From Pseudomonadota bacterium (GTDB lineage Bacteria; Pseudomonadota; Alphaproteobacteria; Sphingomonadales; Sphingomonadaceae), in the NCBI GenBank assembly GCA_029779535.1, contig JAKPAG010000034.1, forward strand, positions 1-62,747: a stretch of DNA of 62,747 nucleotides, given 5' to 3'. Under the pieces are notes generated by a model. That model saw nothing but the letters and a program-made list of their open reading frames with translations. It did no database searches and had not been told where the DNA came from. Made by a program: the position numbers and the translations under genes. Shown here piece after piece: positions 1 to 8,101 of this stretch. The first letter of the stretch is position 1. The number at the start of each line of letters is the position of its first letter.

Positions 1-117
1 CTCCTCGATCGCCTCACCCATCACTGCCACATCCTTGAGACCGGCAACGACAGCTTCAGGTTCAAGAACAGCTCAGCCCTGCAGCCCAAAACCCGGAAGG
101 AGAAAACCCCATCTTGA
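1..117 (+). CDS. istB: IS21-family transposition helper ATPase IstB, C-terminal fragment (5' end outside window)
   Basis: The frame is open from the first base and ends at TGA 115-117, giving 38 residues that begin LLDRLTHHCHILETGNDSFR. This is the characteristic C-terminal end of IstB, the AAA+ ATPase that assists the IstA transposase of IS21-family elements. The direct repeats downstream (152-187) are what an IS21 right end looks like, which supports the call. Only the tail is present, so I cannot tell whether the gene is intact to the left. Confidence 0.85.
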   Translation, partial: LLDRLTHHCHILETGNDSFRFKNSSALQPKTRKEKTPS

Positions 118-201
118 CCCACCCCTGACATCCGAAACATAATCGCAAGGTGGGTCACTTCTCGATGAAAACCCCGGGTCACTTCTCAACGGCAATCAAC
201 A
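1..201 (+). mobile_element. Right end of an IS21-family insertion sequence
   Basis: Behind the istB stop, the 12-mer GGGTCACTTCTC occurs twice in direct orientation, at 152-163 and 176-187, exactly 24 bases apart. Multiple terminal repeats of this kind, close to a terminal CA dinucleotide, are typical of IS21 ends. I place the outer boundary at the CA ending at 201, because the reading frame of the next protein begins directly after it. The left end and any target duplication lie outside the window. Confidence 0.75.
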
Positions 202-858
202 GATACGGGAAGTGGTGACGCGCGCACGGACGGCGCATCCCCAACCAGATCAGTTTCAGCGCAAAGCCGCGCGACTGCAAAGAAATTTCAGGAAGCCGTC
301 ACCGCATTCGAGACCCGCTGCAAGGCTCTCGCAGACAAGAGCATCACCACATCGGAAATGGTGAGGTTGCGCGCGCTAATTCAGATCGTTCTCAGCCATG
401 CGCAGCCGCTGACAGGTTCATTCTCTGCTGCCCAGATTTTGCCCGTCTATGCAGCGGAAGGTCACGATTGGCCTCGTCTGATTGGGCGACTGCTGCTCCA
501 GCATTTCGGTGCGACACGAGCGTTGCAGAATCTCACCGTCGAACCCGACGAGTCTGAACAGCAGCGCGTTATCGAGTATCTTGCGCTATCCAACTGGGCG
601 GCGATAGCTGCCCACGCAGCGGTTCTCACGAACAAGAAGGCGACGACGCTTCGCGCTCCGCTTGAACGGTTGATCGCCGCGCTTTCCGCGCAAACACAAA
701 TGATCTTGTCGGTTGTCGATAGTGACCGCGCATATTTCGATGAGATCACCGCCAAGCTCGATGAGCGGTTCGCTGGTCGTTTGGGACTACCAACCAAAGT
801 TATCGCGCAGCGTTCGTTGGCTGATTTCGTGGGTTCCAACTCTTCCGCTGCACCCTGA
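202..858 (+). pseudogene. Hypothetical island protein, 5' end removed by the IS21 insertion
   Basis: From the IS boundary at 202 the frame runs open to TGA 856-858 without a convincing start. Residues read before the first Met (358) are protein-like (a Lys/Gln/Glu-rich stretch around 280-350), and the open frame continues back into the IS as far as a stop at 166-168. The simplest reading is that the original gene started further left and the IS split it. About 218 residues remain, largely helical in composition. I do not recognise the family. An internal start at ATG 358 (166 residues) is possible, but no ribosome site is visible there. Confidence 0.6.
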
Positions 859-890
859 GATTTATCCGCGAATGTGGCTGAGGCCGTCTG

Positions 891-955
891 CCCGTCAACA
901 GGCCGCCCGATCCATTCGCTGCGCTCCCGTGTTGCCCGTTCCGCCTGCGGCTGAC
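891..955 (+). repeat. Intergenic leader repeat, copy 1
   Basis: This stretch starts CCCGTCAACAGG and contains CCCGATCCATTCGCT and CGCTCCCGTGTT. A second, diverged copy is at 2063-2133. Both lie between genes, about 65-70 bases before the start of the next island gene, and both are followed by a strong Shine-Dalgarno sequence. It may be a shared promoter or 5' untranslated module. Confidence 0.55.
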
Positions 956-1020
956 TGAGCCGACTTACCCCCAGCCCGATCCCTTCGCGTCCTCAGGATA
1001 CAGCGAAAGGAGATCAGGAC

Positions 1021-1944
1021 ATGACCACTTTATCACATGAACGCTTCGACGTTTACACCGCCATCACCAACCAGATCATCACTGCCATCGAAGCCGGTTC
1101 CGGCGACAATGTGCAACTGCCGTGGCACCGCAACGGCGGATCGATCCAACGCCCGACCAATATCGCGAGCCGCAAAGCCTATCGCGGCGTCAACACCGTC
1201 GCTCTGTGGGCCGCCGCCGATGCCTGCGGTTTCGAGCATGGCATCTGGGGCACCTATCGCCAGTGGCAGGAGAAAGGCGCACAAGTCCGCAAGGGCGAGA
1301 AATCTTCGCTCATCATCTTCTACCGTGATCTTGATCCGAGCGAGTCTGCATCATCGGACAATGGCGATGAGCAGCAGAGCCGTTTCTTCGTCGCCCGCGC
1401 ATCGCGCGTGTTCAACGCGGCGCAGGTCGATGGCTTCGAGATCGAACCGAGCGAACCCGCTGTTGATCGCATTGATCCGTGCGAACGGGCCGAGCAGTTC
1501 ATCCAAGCTACCGGCGCGACCATCACGACCGGTGGCACCCGTGCCTTCTACAATACGGTCAGTGACAGCATCACGATGCCGGATCGTCATCGCTTTGTCG
1601 GCACCGCGACGAGCAGCGCCTCCGAAGGCTGGTATTCGACCTTGCTCCACGAACTGACCCACTGGTCTGGTGCATCGTCCCGTTGTGATCGCACGTTCGG
1701 CAAACGCTTTGGCGACAATGCCTATGCGATGGAGGAAATGGTTGCCGAGCTTGGCGCGGCGTTCCTCTGCGGCGATCTTGGTATCACCGCCGAGCCGCGC
1801 GCAGACCATGCCGAATATATCGGTCACTGGCTCCGCATCCTCAAAGCCGACAGCAAGGCGATCTTCACGGCGGCGAGCGCGGCTAACAAGGCCGCCGAGT
1901 TCCTGACCCGTCTTGCCGAGACCGAACATCGGGAGGCGGCATAG
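1021..1944 (+). CDS. ArdC-like antirestriction protein (ssDNA-binding domain plus zinc metallopeptidase domain)
   Basis: The protein has 307 residues. The N-terminal part (about 8-100), with LPWHRNGG, the NPYRG-like KAYRGVNTV segment and GTYRQWQEKGAQVRKGEK, matches the ArdC N-terminal ssDNA-binding domain. The C-terminal part has the metallopeptidase motif LLHELTHWSG, with His210, Glu211 and His214, followed by EEMVAELGAAF. Members of this family on plasmids and integrative elements protect incoming DNA from host restriction. The start is set by a strong AAAGGAGA site about 8 bases before ATG 1021. The gene fits the island's transfer module and sits upstream of the toxin-antitoxin genes. Confidence 0.88.
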   Translation: MTTLSHERFDVYTAITNQIITAIEAGSGDNVQLPWHRNGGSIQRPTNIASRKAYRGVNTVALWAAADACGFEHGIWGTYRQWQEKGAQVRKGEKSSLIIFYRDLDPSESASSDNGDEQQSRFFVARASRVFNAAQVDGFEIEPSEPAVDRIDPCERAEQFIQATGATITTGGTRAFYNTVSDSITMPDRHRFVGTATSSASEGWYSTLLHELTHWSGASSRCDRTFGKRFGDNAYAMEEMVAELGAAFLCGDLGITAEPRADHAEYIGHWLRILKADSKAIFTAASAANKAAEFLTRLAETEHREAA

Positions 1945-2062
1945 CCGCATTTCGATATCAATACCGTTCTAACGTGGGGCCGCTTGTCGGCCCTTTTCAT
2001 TGCCTGCCTCGCGTTTGGGATCATCCGTTGATGATGCCGGTGAGAGTGGCGGGCGCTGATCG

Positions 2063-2133
2063 CCCGTCAACGGTTTGCCCGATCCATTCGCTATTCGCTC
2101 CCGTGTTTCCCGTTTCCCACCCGTGGCGGTGAC
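2063..2133 (+). repeat. Intergenic leader repeat, copy 2
   Basis: This is a diverged copy of 891-955. It shares CCCGTCAAC, CCCGATCCATTCGCT, CGCTCCCGTGTT, and a CCCGT followed by a G-rich block ending GGCGGTGAC or GCGGCTGAC. It precedes the gene at 2205 in the same way copy 1 precedes the gene at 1021. Confidence 0.55.
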
Positions 2134-2204
2134 GACCGACCGAACGCGCCCGCCGCTTTGTCTCCCCGTCCACCGGACGAACCTAAACGCCAAAGGAGGC
2201 AGGC

Positions 2205-2513
2205 ATGAAAACCGACTACGCAATCATTCACAAAAACTGGAACGGCATTGAAATCGAAATTCGCTGGAACGCTGATTACTGCGTGTTCGATGACGGGCAT
2301 TCAATGGCTCATCTCGAAGTACAGAGTATGAAGCCAGATCGCGCACCGCTCCCCATCACCGAAACAGGATATCGCTCGCACTTCATATTCCGCAGCGAGG
2401 TCGAACATATGGGTGGTCCAGAAGCCTATGTCGAAGCGTGGATCGACGAAGTGTCCCGCATGCCGGAATGGCGCAACGCAGAAGTTGCATCACGCCAACT
2501 CGCGCTCTTTTGA
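2205..2513 (+). CDS. Small hypothetical island protein (102 aa)
   Basis: The start ATG 2205 is preceded by a perfect AGGAGG at correct spacing, so translation is very likely. The product is acidic and soluble, with no membrane segment or signal peptide. It opens with MKTDYAIIHKNWNGIEIEIR and ends in a Glu/Trp-containing helix. I do not recognise the family. It sits between the ArdC-like gene and the AbiE pair and shares its leader repeat with the ArdC-like gene, so it may belong to the same anti-defence or maintenance regulon. Confidence 0.7.
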   Translation: MKTDYAIIHKNWNGIEIEIRWNADYCVFDDGHSMAHLEVQSMKPDRAPLPITETGYRSHFIFRSEVEHMGGPEAYVEAWIDEVSRMPEWRNAEVASRQLALF

Positions 2514-2520
2514 GCGCGGG

Positions 2521-3582
2521 TCATCCGTTTAGCTTGGCCTCCATTGCGGCAATCGCAGCCATCAGCTCGTCGAACGAGGGCGGTGGCATCATGAACATCT
2601 CTGACATGGCGGCATAGTCGTCCGCGAGACGCGCGCGCAGCTCGTCGTTCGGGGCAAGGCGGAGCGTCCCGAGTGTTGCCGTGCCATAGGATGCCTTGTT
2701 GTCCGCGAACATCAGGCTCTTGTTGAGCACGACCTTGGCGAGCAGATCGGGCTTTTGCTTGGCTGCATCGTCGATGCCTTTCGCCGCCAGCATCATCGTG
2801 TCGTAATAGTGGCGGGACATTTCGGGCAGCAGTTTTGTGCCGTGATAGAGAGCGTGGAGGATCGTCACCTTCTCCCAAAAGGTGCGCTCCACCGATAGCG
2901 TTGACACGGACACCAACGCATCGGGCAGTTCATCGGGAAATTCGGCTGCGAGATACGGCGTGATCGTTCGTGCTTCCGAAGGTTCGGTTTCACCGCGCGC
3001 GCCAAATTCGAGTTTGATGCGCGGCTTGATGTAGCCATCTTCGCCTTCGCCGAAGGCACCGACACCGAAACGTCCCGACCCAAAGCCGCGACCATAGTTC
3101 AGCAGTTTCGGATAGCGGAACAGGATCGTTTGCGCGTCCCGATCATCGGGATCGAGCATCACGTCCCATCCATTCTTTGTGCCGAGCGCGCGTTCAATCG
3201 CGGTCGCCAGTTCGGGAAGGGCGATGGATTCGACATAGGATTGCGCGGCGGCTTTGAGCGCCTTGGTGCGGCGATCCCGTTCCTTGCCGCTTATCCCGTC
3301 CTCCATCGGCGGGAGAGTATCGACGATCAATGGCGCATCGCGCCCGATGGTGAGGTCGATATCCTCCGAGAACCGCTCGATGATGCCATAGGCTTTGGAC
3401 AGGGACGTGCCGCCCTTGAAGGTCAGATGCTCCGCCAGTGCAGGAGCCTCGCCCAGACGGCGCAGCGTCCAGCAGACCCAGAAATCCTTTTCGATGATGA
3501 TCGGCGTGACATCGCGCCGCGCCGCCGCCTCATTGATGAAAGCGAGGCGATCATCGGCAGGTCTGCGCGCAAATTCATCCAT
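2521..3582 (-). CDS. AbiEii/AbiGii-type nucleotidyltransferase toxin
   Basis: The protein has 353 residues. It carries the nucleotidyltransferase signature of the AbiEii family: FKGGTSLSKAYG (residues 55-66) followed by FSEDIDLTI, whose Asp74 and Asp76 are the expected metal-binding pair. AbiEii toxins are NTP transferases; characterised relatives modify tRNA acceptor ends and block growth. The start overlaps the end of the upstream antitoxin gene by 8 bases, which implies translational coupling. Together they form a type IV toxin-antitoxin system that can act in phage exclusion and in stabilising the island. Confidence 0.88.
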   Translation of the reverse strand: MDEFARRPADDRLAFINEAAARRDVTPIIIEKDFWVCWTLRRLGEAPALAEHLTFKGGTSLSKAYGIIERFSEDIDLTIGRDAPLIVDTLPPMEDGISGKERDRRTKALKAAAQSYVESIALPELATAIERALGTKNGWDVMLDPDDRDAQTILFRYPKLLNYGRGFGSGRFGVGAFGEGEDGYIKPRIKLEFGARGETEPSEARTITPYLAAEFPDELPDALVSVSTLSVERTFWEKVTILHALYHGTKLLPEMSRHYYDTMMLAAKGIDDAAKQKPDLLAKVVLNKSLMFADNKASYGTATLGTLRLAPNDELRARLADDYAAMSEMFMMPPPSFDELMAAIAAMEAKLNG

Positions 3583-4183
3583 ATCGAACCAAACCTATCT
3601 TGAGCACCGCATCGCTCATCCAGCCCGGCATAAGCGGCTGCGCTTTCGTCAGGGCTTTGAAATCGCGGTCATCGATCTGTGCCGACAGGCGTTGGATAAG
3701 ATCGTTGTCGATCTTATCTTTGCCGACATGGGCGAGCAGTTGCAGGACGGCGTTCGCATCGGGCGATGCGTCATCAAGGATCGGCGCGCGTGACCGCTTG
3801 AGCGCGATGGTGCGACCGGCGACTTTCTTGACGCGCGTTTGTCCACTGGTGGCATAGCTTGTCTTGGCGGGAACCTGCGTCGAGATACCGAGGCGGTTGG
3901 CGGCCTGCGCACCTGAGGAGGAGAGTTTGTCACCGCTTTGCGTCGCAACCGCCTGCGCGATGGTGTCGGCATCGGGGGTGAGCGCGCCGAGCTTGTCATG
4001 CAGCTTGGGGTAATCATAAAGGCCGCGCCCAATGCGCCGAATCTGGTTCGCCTGCACGAGACGGGTTAGCGCCATGTCGATGGACCCACGGGTGCCGAGG
4101 TCGAGAAAATCCTTGGGCGTAAAGGCCCAGCCGCGCCCTTTCCCGCGCACGCGCTTCATGATTTTGTCGGTTACGGCAGACAT
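3575..4183 (-). CDS. AbiEi-type antitoxin / transcriptional regulator (DUF6088-like)
   Basis: The protein has 202 residues and is the upstream partner of the AbiEii toxin. The N-terminal 60 residues form a winged-helix-like DNA-binding region (GKGRGWAFTPKDFLDLGTRG, then RRIGRGLYDYP). The rest resembles the DUF6088/AbiEi C-terminal domain (SGAQAANRLGISTQVP). AbiEi proteins neutralise the toxin and repress their own operon by binding inverted repeats, and one lies immediately upstream at 4197-4230. An AAGGA ribosome site on the minus strand precedes ATG 4183. Confidence 0.85.
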   Translation of the reverse strand: MSAVTDKIMKRVRGKGRGWAFTPKDFLDLGTRGSIDMALTRLVQANQIRRIGRGLYDYPKLHDKLGALTPDADTIAQAVATQSGDKLSSSGAQAANRLGISTQVPAKTSYATSGQTRVKKVAGRTIALKRSRAPILDDASPDANAVLQLLAHVGKDKIDNDLIQRLSAQIDDRDFKALTKAQPLMPGWMSDAVLKIGLVRYG

Positions 4184-4196
4184 TTTTCTAATCCTT

Positions 4197-4230
4197 CTTG
4201 TTAGATAATAGCACGTTATTTTCTAACAAG
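4197..4230 (-). promoter_or_regulatory. Palindromic operator of the abiE operon (candidate)
   Basis: Perfect 9-base inverted repeats, CTTGTTAGA (4197-4205) and TCTAACAAG (4222-4230), flank an AT-rich 16-base centre. They lie 14-47 bases before the antitoxin start, overlap its ribosome-site region, and are where AbiEi autoregulation would be expected. The binding role is inferred from the position. Confidence 0.65.
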
Positions 4231-4610
4231 CAATTGGCCTGTTAAAGCGATATAACGCAGCTATTTCATGTGGAAAGCCTTGCCGCGAGACGGGCGAAGG
4301 TAAGCGAGGTTCGGTCCACGGAAACCCACACACAGCCAAGCCGTATAGGCACGGTTCGGCTACATTCGTGTCGGGGCATGTTCTCCTAAGGCCACCACCG
4401 AGCAGCGGACATTCCCACCGGCATTCATTCATGGGTTTTTGACCAGCCGCGTCTCGGATCAAGGCCGCTCGCTTCCGCGCCTTCGGCTTGTGCAGCTCCG
4501 CGCGATTGTTCGCTGCGCTCAGCCTTTGATCCTCGCCTCCATCGTCAGGTCACGAGTCTCCCCATGAAGCCAAGGGAATTGTCCTTCGGCGGAAACCAAG
4601 GAGAACTGAA
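4231..4610. other. Intergenic region, no supported gene
   Basis: About 380 bases separate the abiE operator from the next gene. A 79-codon frame on the minus strand (4223-4462) exists but has no ribosome site, overlaps the operator and has an unconvincing composition. The plus strand ends in a good ribosome site (AAGGAGAA) for the gene at 4611. I see no other structure I can name. Confidence 0.4.
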
Positions 4611-4817
4611 ATGTCTGACACAAACGCAAACCGCCCGAGCCACCGCCTGTTCAACGTCATGGGTGACGGCGACAACGCCCGCTGGACTGATATCGGCGTC
4701 GCGTGGGCCACCAAGGACAGCAAGGGCTTCACGCTGACGCTCAATGCGATACCCGTCAATGGCCGGATCGTCATGCGGATCAACGAGGAAAAGCCAGCCA
4801 AAACGAAGGGGAGCTAA
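4611..4817 (+). CDS. Small conserved-type island protein (68 aa)
   Basis: The protein opens MSDTNANRPSHRLFNVMGDG and continues with ARWTDIGVAWATKDSKGFTL and a short beta-rich C-terminus ending in Lys. This pattern (a short tail, then 'trait' residues W-x-x-I-G-x-A-W and G-F-x-L-x-L) resembles small proteins carried near relaxase and partition genes on alphaproteobacterial plasmids and islands. Their function is unknown. The AAGGAGAA site 8 bases before the ATG supports expression. Confidence 0.7.
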   Translation: MSDTNANRPSHRLFNVMGDGDNARWTDIGVAWATKDSKGFTLTLNAIPVNGRIVMRINEEKPAKTKGS

Positions 4818-4848
4818 CGCTCCCCTTCGGGGCTTGTGGCCAGCGTCG

Positions 4849-5022
4849 CTATGGCGCTGGGCCACGGCGGCCAAGTTCTTGTGCGATCATCGCGATGAGC
4901 GATTGCACTGATGCGAGATCGGCTTGCCGTGCGGCGACGGTGTTCGATGCCTGCTGAAACAGGGCCGCGAGTTGCGATGCTGATTTTGTCGCAAGATCGT
5001 TGCGGGTGAGATTGAAGTTCAT
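4849..5022 (-). CDS. Small hypothetical coiled-coil-like protein (57 aa)
   Basis: ATG 5022 is chosen over the in-frame ATG at 5034 because the bases ATGGAGGAAGCC between them form a perfect Shine-Dalgarno sequence for the inner start. The product (MNFNLTRNDLATKSASQLAA...) is Ala/Gln-rich and predicted to be helical. It is too short for a family call. It is convergent with the gene at 4611. Confidence 0.55.
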   Translation of the reverse strand: MNFNLTRNDLATKSASQLAALFQQASNTVAARQADLASVQSLIAMIAQELGRRGPAP

Positions 5023-5268
5023 GGCTTCCTCCATTTGCTATGCGCCGCTCACCATGAGCCGCGTTGGAGGACGTGCATTCGCGCACCGGATGGAGGTGCA
5101 TCACCTGTGATCGCAACGAATGTGAAGAAGGAAAGGGATCGCGATCCCGCCTTGCACCATCACCCATTCGGGCGCGGATAGGTTCGATCAATCAGCGGAT
5201 TGTGAGAGTGGTGCGTGACGGAGGAAGCAGAACCGATCCCGCGATGATAATTCGCGAGCAATGCTGAA

Positions 5269-6012
5269 TCAGAATTTAGTCAAGTACAGAAAGCTCGATA
5301 GGCTCGATGGGTTACCATACTCGCTTGTTTGATCGGCGACATTGGCTTGGCACTCGGTTGCTGTAAGAACTATTCCGCTTCTCGGCATCCCATCATCCAT
5401 CTTCACGTCGATTGATCCCAATGTTGAGCATGGTATGAATCTATGGTCTGCCATATTCGCTGCTGACAGAATATCGGACGGGATGTTAGTGACATAAATC
5501 GTATGTCGGTTTGTTGTGCGGCCATTCCCAACGACAATATTCATGTAGCCGTTCAGGCGATATCCTCCACCGATTGGACTGACCATTTGACCAGCTCCAA
5601 ACTCCATATCGTCTTCGTTCTTTGGGCCGTCTATCAATCCTGCCGCCACTAACTGCGACCACATGGTGAATTTCTCGGAGGATACCGTCAAAGCTTCACT
5701 CTGCATCGTTGTTCCCGGCAATCCAATCGTTCGATTTCCATCGCCGCCGCGAGAGCAAGGGCCGGATGCACAGTTCGGGAGACGAGAACTCGGACTCACA
5801 ATATCGCCCGGAAGGCGTCCGTAGGTATCCTTGAAGGTAAGAGCGCCGGAATCAATGGCTTTGAGATCGCGAACGGTTCTCGAAACTTCCGATATCTCGA
5901 CCAGTTTCATCCCACCAAACGTGCCGCCGATGAGAAGGCCAATAATCATCATAACGATAGAGATTTCGACGAGGGTGAATCCGTCTGAACTTTTACTAAG
6001 TGCGCATTCCAT
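5269..6012 (-). CDS. Type IV prepilin-like protein
   Basis: The protein has 247 residues with a textbook class III leader: a short charged N-terminus, then cleavage after Gly11 in DGFTLVEISIVMMIIGLLIG, with Glu at mature position +5 and a 20-residue hydrophobic helix. A prepilin peptidase would be needed to process it. The remainder has pseudopilin/major pilin composition with four downstream Cys. No other pilus gene is present in the window, so it is an orphan. It has its own sigma70-type promoter and lower GC than its neighbours. It may act as a conjugation-associated or adhesive pilin, or borrow the host pilus machinery. Confidence 0.8.
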   Translation of the reverse strand: MECALSKSSDGFTLVEISIVMMIIGLLIGGTFGGMKLVEISEVSRTVRDLKAIDSGALTFKDTYGRLPGDIVSPSSRLPNCASGPCSRGGDGNRTIGLPGTTMQSEALTVSSEKFTMWSQLVAAGLIDGPKNEDDMEFGAGQMVSPIGGGYRLNGYMNIVVGNGRTTNRHTIYVTNIPSDILSAANMADHRFIPCSTLGSIDVKMDDGMPRSGIVLTATECQANVADQTSEYGNPSSLSSFLYLTKF

Positions 6013-6025
6013 GAAATTCCTTTTG

Positions 6026-6062
6026 TTGAATCAAATCTAGCAAATTCAGTGATTTAATTCAA
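6026..6062 (-). promoter_or_regulatory. Promoter of the prepilin gene with an overlapping inverted-repeat operator
   Basis: On the minus strand, TTGAAT (6062-6057) and TAGATT (6039-6034) are separated by exactly 17 bases, 21 bases before the start codon. The arms TTGAATCAAATC (6026-6037) and GATTTAATTCAA (6051-6062) form a 12-base inverted repeat with one mismatch that spans both hexamers. This is a classic repressor-site layout. The adjacent HTH protein (6103-6453) is a candidate binder. Confidence 0.6.
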
Positions 6063-6065
6063 CTG

Positions 6066-6096
6066 CTCGGATCGACCCACTTCGGACCGATCCGAG
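6066..6096 (-). terminator. Hairpin terminator after the HTH gene
   Basis: CTCGGATCG (6066-6074) and CGATCCGAG (6088-6096) make a perfect 9-base stem 7 bases after the stop of the minus-strand HTH gene. It is followed on that strand by an AT-rich run rather than a clean T tract. Confidence 0.55.
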
Positions 6097-6102
6097 ATTG
6101 CG

Positions 6103-6453
6103 TCACATCATCTGATCCAGCGCGGCCATCGTTTCAGAAAGCAGCCGCTTGAGGGACAGCAGGCTCGCCCCGAGAGACATCTCGGGACGTTCGGCCATGA
6201 GCATGAGCGCTTTCAGAACGGCATTGGACTCCCTCGCCAGCATGACGAGATGCACGCCGCTAGGCGCATTTTTGCCGCTCAACCAGTTTTTGGCGGTGCG
6301 CTGACTGACACCCGTCCATTGCGTGATGATCTTGGTTCCGTTGCGGGCCGATCCGAATTCGACCTTCAGGGCCGATGCGATCACTTGCGCGAACTCGGCT
6401 TCCGTCAGCCCCGCACGACCAATTGGAAATGAACTTCCCTTCTTCGGCAACAT
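6103..6453 (-). CDS. HTH DNA-binding regulator (116 aa)
   Basis: A helix-turn-helix is visible at about residues 45-70 (WTGVSQRTAKNWLSGKNAPS), of the type found in phage-like and island repressors. The C-terminal half is helical and Met/Leu-rich and may dimerise. It is divergent from the serine recombinase (74 bases between starts) and upstream of the prepilin gene, so it could control either. AAAGGAGAGG precedes ATG 6453. Its targets are inferred from position only. Confidence 0.75.
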   Translation of the reverse strand: MLPKKGSSFPIGRAGLTEAEFAQVIASALKVEFGSARNGTKIITQWTGVSQRTAKNWLSGKNAPSGVHLVMLARESNAVLKALMLMAERPEMSLGASLLSLKRLLSETMAALDQMM

Positions 6454-6527
6454 GTTACCTCTCCTTTGCTGTTAGGAGGGCGACAGCAGCCGACAGGAAA
6501 GCGAACGATCAACACCAAGGCGTATCA

Positions 6528-8099
6528 ATGGTTATCGAGTGGAGGACAGATAAGGACGGCCCAGACCACGATAGGCCGCTGAAACGGGCAGCCGAGTATG
6601 TCCGCATGTCCACCGAGCACCAAAAATACTCGACCGATAATCAGTCCGCTGAAATCCGCGCCTATGCCGAGCGGCGCGGTTTCGAGATCGTCCGCACCTA
6701 TGCCGACGAAGGCAAAAGCGGCCTAAGCATCGATGGACGCGATTCATTCCAGCGGCTCTTGGCCGACATACAGAGCGGCAATGCCGACTTCGAAGCGATT
6801 CTCGTTTATGACGTAAGCCGCTGGGGGCGTTTTCAAGACCCCAATGAATCCGCGCATTATGTATGGCTATGCAAGAGCGCAGGCATCGCAATTCACTATT
6901 GCGCCGAGCAGGTCGAGAATGACGGCTCGATGGGTTCCTCCATCGTTACCACGGTCAAGCAGGTGATGGCGGGGGAATATAGCCGCGAGCTTTCGGTCAA
7001 GGTCTTCAAAGGGCAGTGCCGCCTTATCACTCTCGGCTTCCGGCAAGGCGGGCCTCCGGGATTTGGATTTCGGCGGATGCTCGTCGATGAGCACGGCCAG
7101 CATAAAGGCATTTTGGATCGAGGCGAGCATAAGAGCATCGCGACGGATCGCGTTGTGCTCGTTCAAGGGCCGGATGAAGAAGTTGCCATCGTCCGCGAAA
7201 TCTATCGCCGGTTTGTGGATGAGCAGCAGACGGAACGGCAGATTGCCGACTGGCTGAATGCCCAAGGCATCATGTCCGATCTGGAACGCGCGTGGTCGCG
7301 TGGCGCGGTCCACCAGATTCTTATCAACGACAAATATGCGGGCCATAACGTGTGGGGCCGCACATCCTTCAAGCTGAAAACCAAGCACGTCCGCAACGAT
7401 CCATCCAAGTGGATCAGACACGATCAGGCGTTTCCCGCCATCGTGCCGCAGGACGTTTTCGATGCCGCGCGGCTCATCATCGAACAGCGGTCGCAGCGGC
7501 TTTCTGATGAAGAAATGCTCGCCTTGCTCGCTGAGATTCTCGCGAAGAATGGTTCGCTCTCCGGCCTTATCATCGACGAGTGCGAGGATGGCCCATCCAG
7601 CAGCGCCTATCAGTCGCGCTTCGGCAGCCTGCTCCGCGCTTATTCCTTGGTCGGATATGTTCCCGACCATGATTACCGCTATCTCGAAATCAATCGCGCG
7701 CTGCGCAGGATGCACCCTTCAATCGTGAAGAGCGTGATCGAGGGCGTGCGCGCGGCTGGTGGCACAGCCGTCCAGAATCTCGAAAACGATACGCTGCTCA
7801 TCAACGAAGAGATCACAGCATCCATCGTGATCGCGCGTTGCAAGCTTACGCGCGGTGGCAATCGCCGCTGGAAAATCCGGCTCGACGAGCGCCTTCGCCC
7901 TGACATCACGATCTGCGTCAGAATGGACGAAGAGAACATGCATGCACACGACTATTATATATTGCCGCATATGACGCTTGCAGAAGGCGTTCTGCGACTT
8001 ACCGAACATAACGGCCTTTCGCTCGACGCTTTCCGGTATGAATCGCTCGACGGCTTCTTCGCGCTCGCGGAGCGCGCGCCGTTTCGGCGGGCGGCGTGA
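6528..8099 (+). CDS. Large serine recombinase (site-specific integrase)
   Basis: The protein has 523 residues from ATG 6528, which has AAGG 9 bases upstream. The start could not be further left, because the frame there overlaps the divergent regulator. The resolvase/invertase catalytic domain is at about 20-170 (AEYVRMSTEHQKYSTDNQ, catalytic Ser28; YDVSRWGRF). It is followed by the recombinase DNA-binding domain (REIYRRFVDEQQTERQIADW) and a C-terminal region without an obvious zinc ribbon. It probably integrates and excises this island. Its stop is within a few bases of the next start, and the following two ParB-like genes overlap in turn, so all three should be co-expressed. Confidence 0.9.
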   Translation: MVIEWRTDKDGPDHDRPLKRAAEYVRMSTEHQKYSTDNQSAEIRAYAERRGFEIVRTYADEGKSGLSIDGRDSFQRLLADIQSGNADFEAILVYDVSRWGRFQDPNESAHYVWLCKSAGIAIHYCAEQVENDGSMGSSIVTTVKQVMAGEYSRELSVKVFKGQCRLITLGFRQGGPPGFGFRRMLVDEHGQHKGILDRGEHKSIATDRVVLVQGPDEEVAIVREIYRRFVDEQQTERQIADWLNAQGIMSDLERAWSRGAVHQILINDKYAGHNVWGRTSFKLKTKHVRNDPSKWIRHDQAFPAIVPQDVFDAARLIIEQRSQRLSDEEMLALLAEILAKNGSLSGLIIDECEDGPSSSAYQSRFGSLLRAYSLVGYVPDHDYRYLEINRALRRMHPSIVKSVIEGVRAAGGTAVQNLENDTLLINEEITASIVIARCKLTRGGNRRWKIRLDERLRPDITICVRMDEENMHAHDYYILPHMTLAEGVLRLTEHNGLSLDAFRYESLDGFFALAERAPFRRAA

Positions 8100-8101
8100 C
8101 G

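Noticed and set aside
4223..4462. A 79-codon minus-strand frame between abiE and the next gene
   Set aside because: It has no ribosome site, overlaps the abiE operator and has an odd Cys/Pro/Trp-rich composition. There was not enough support to call it a gene.
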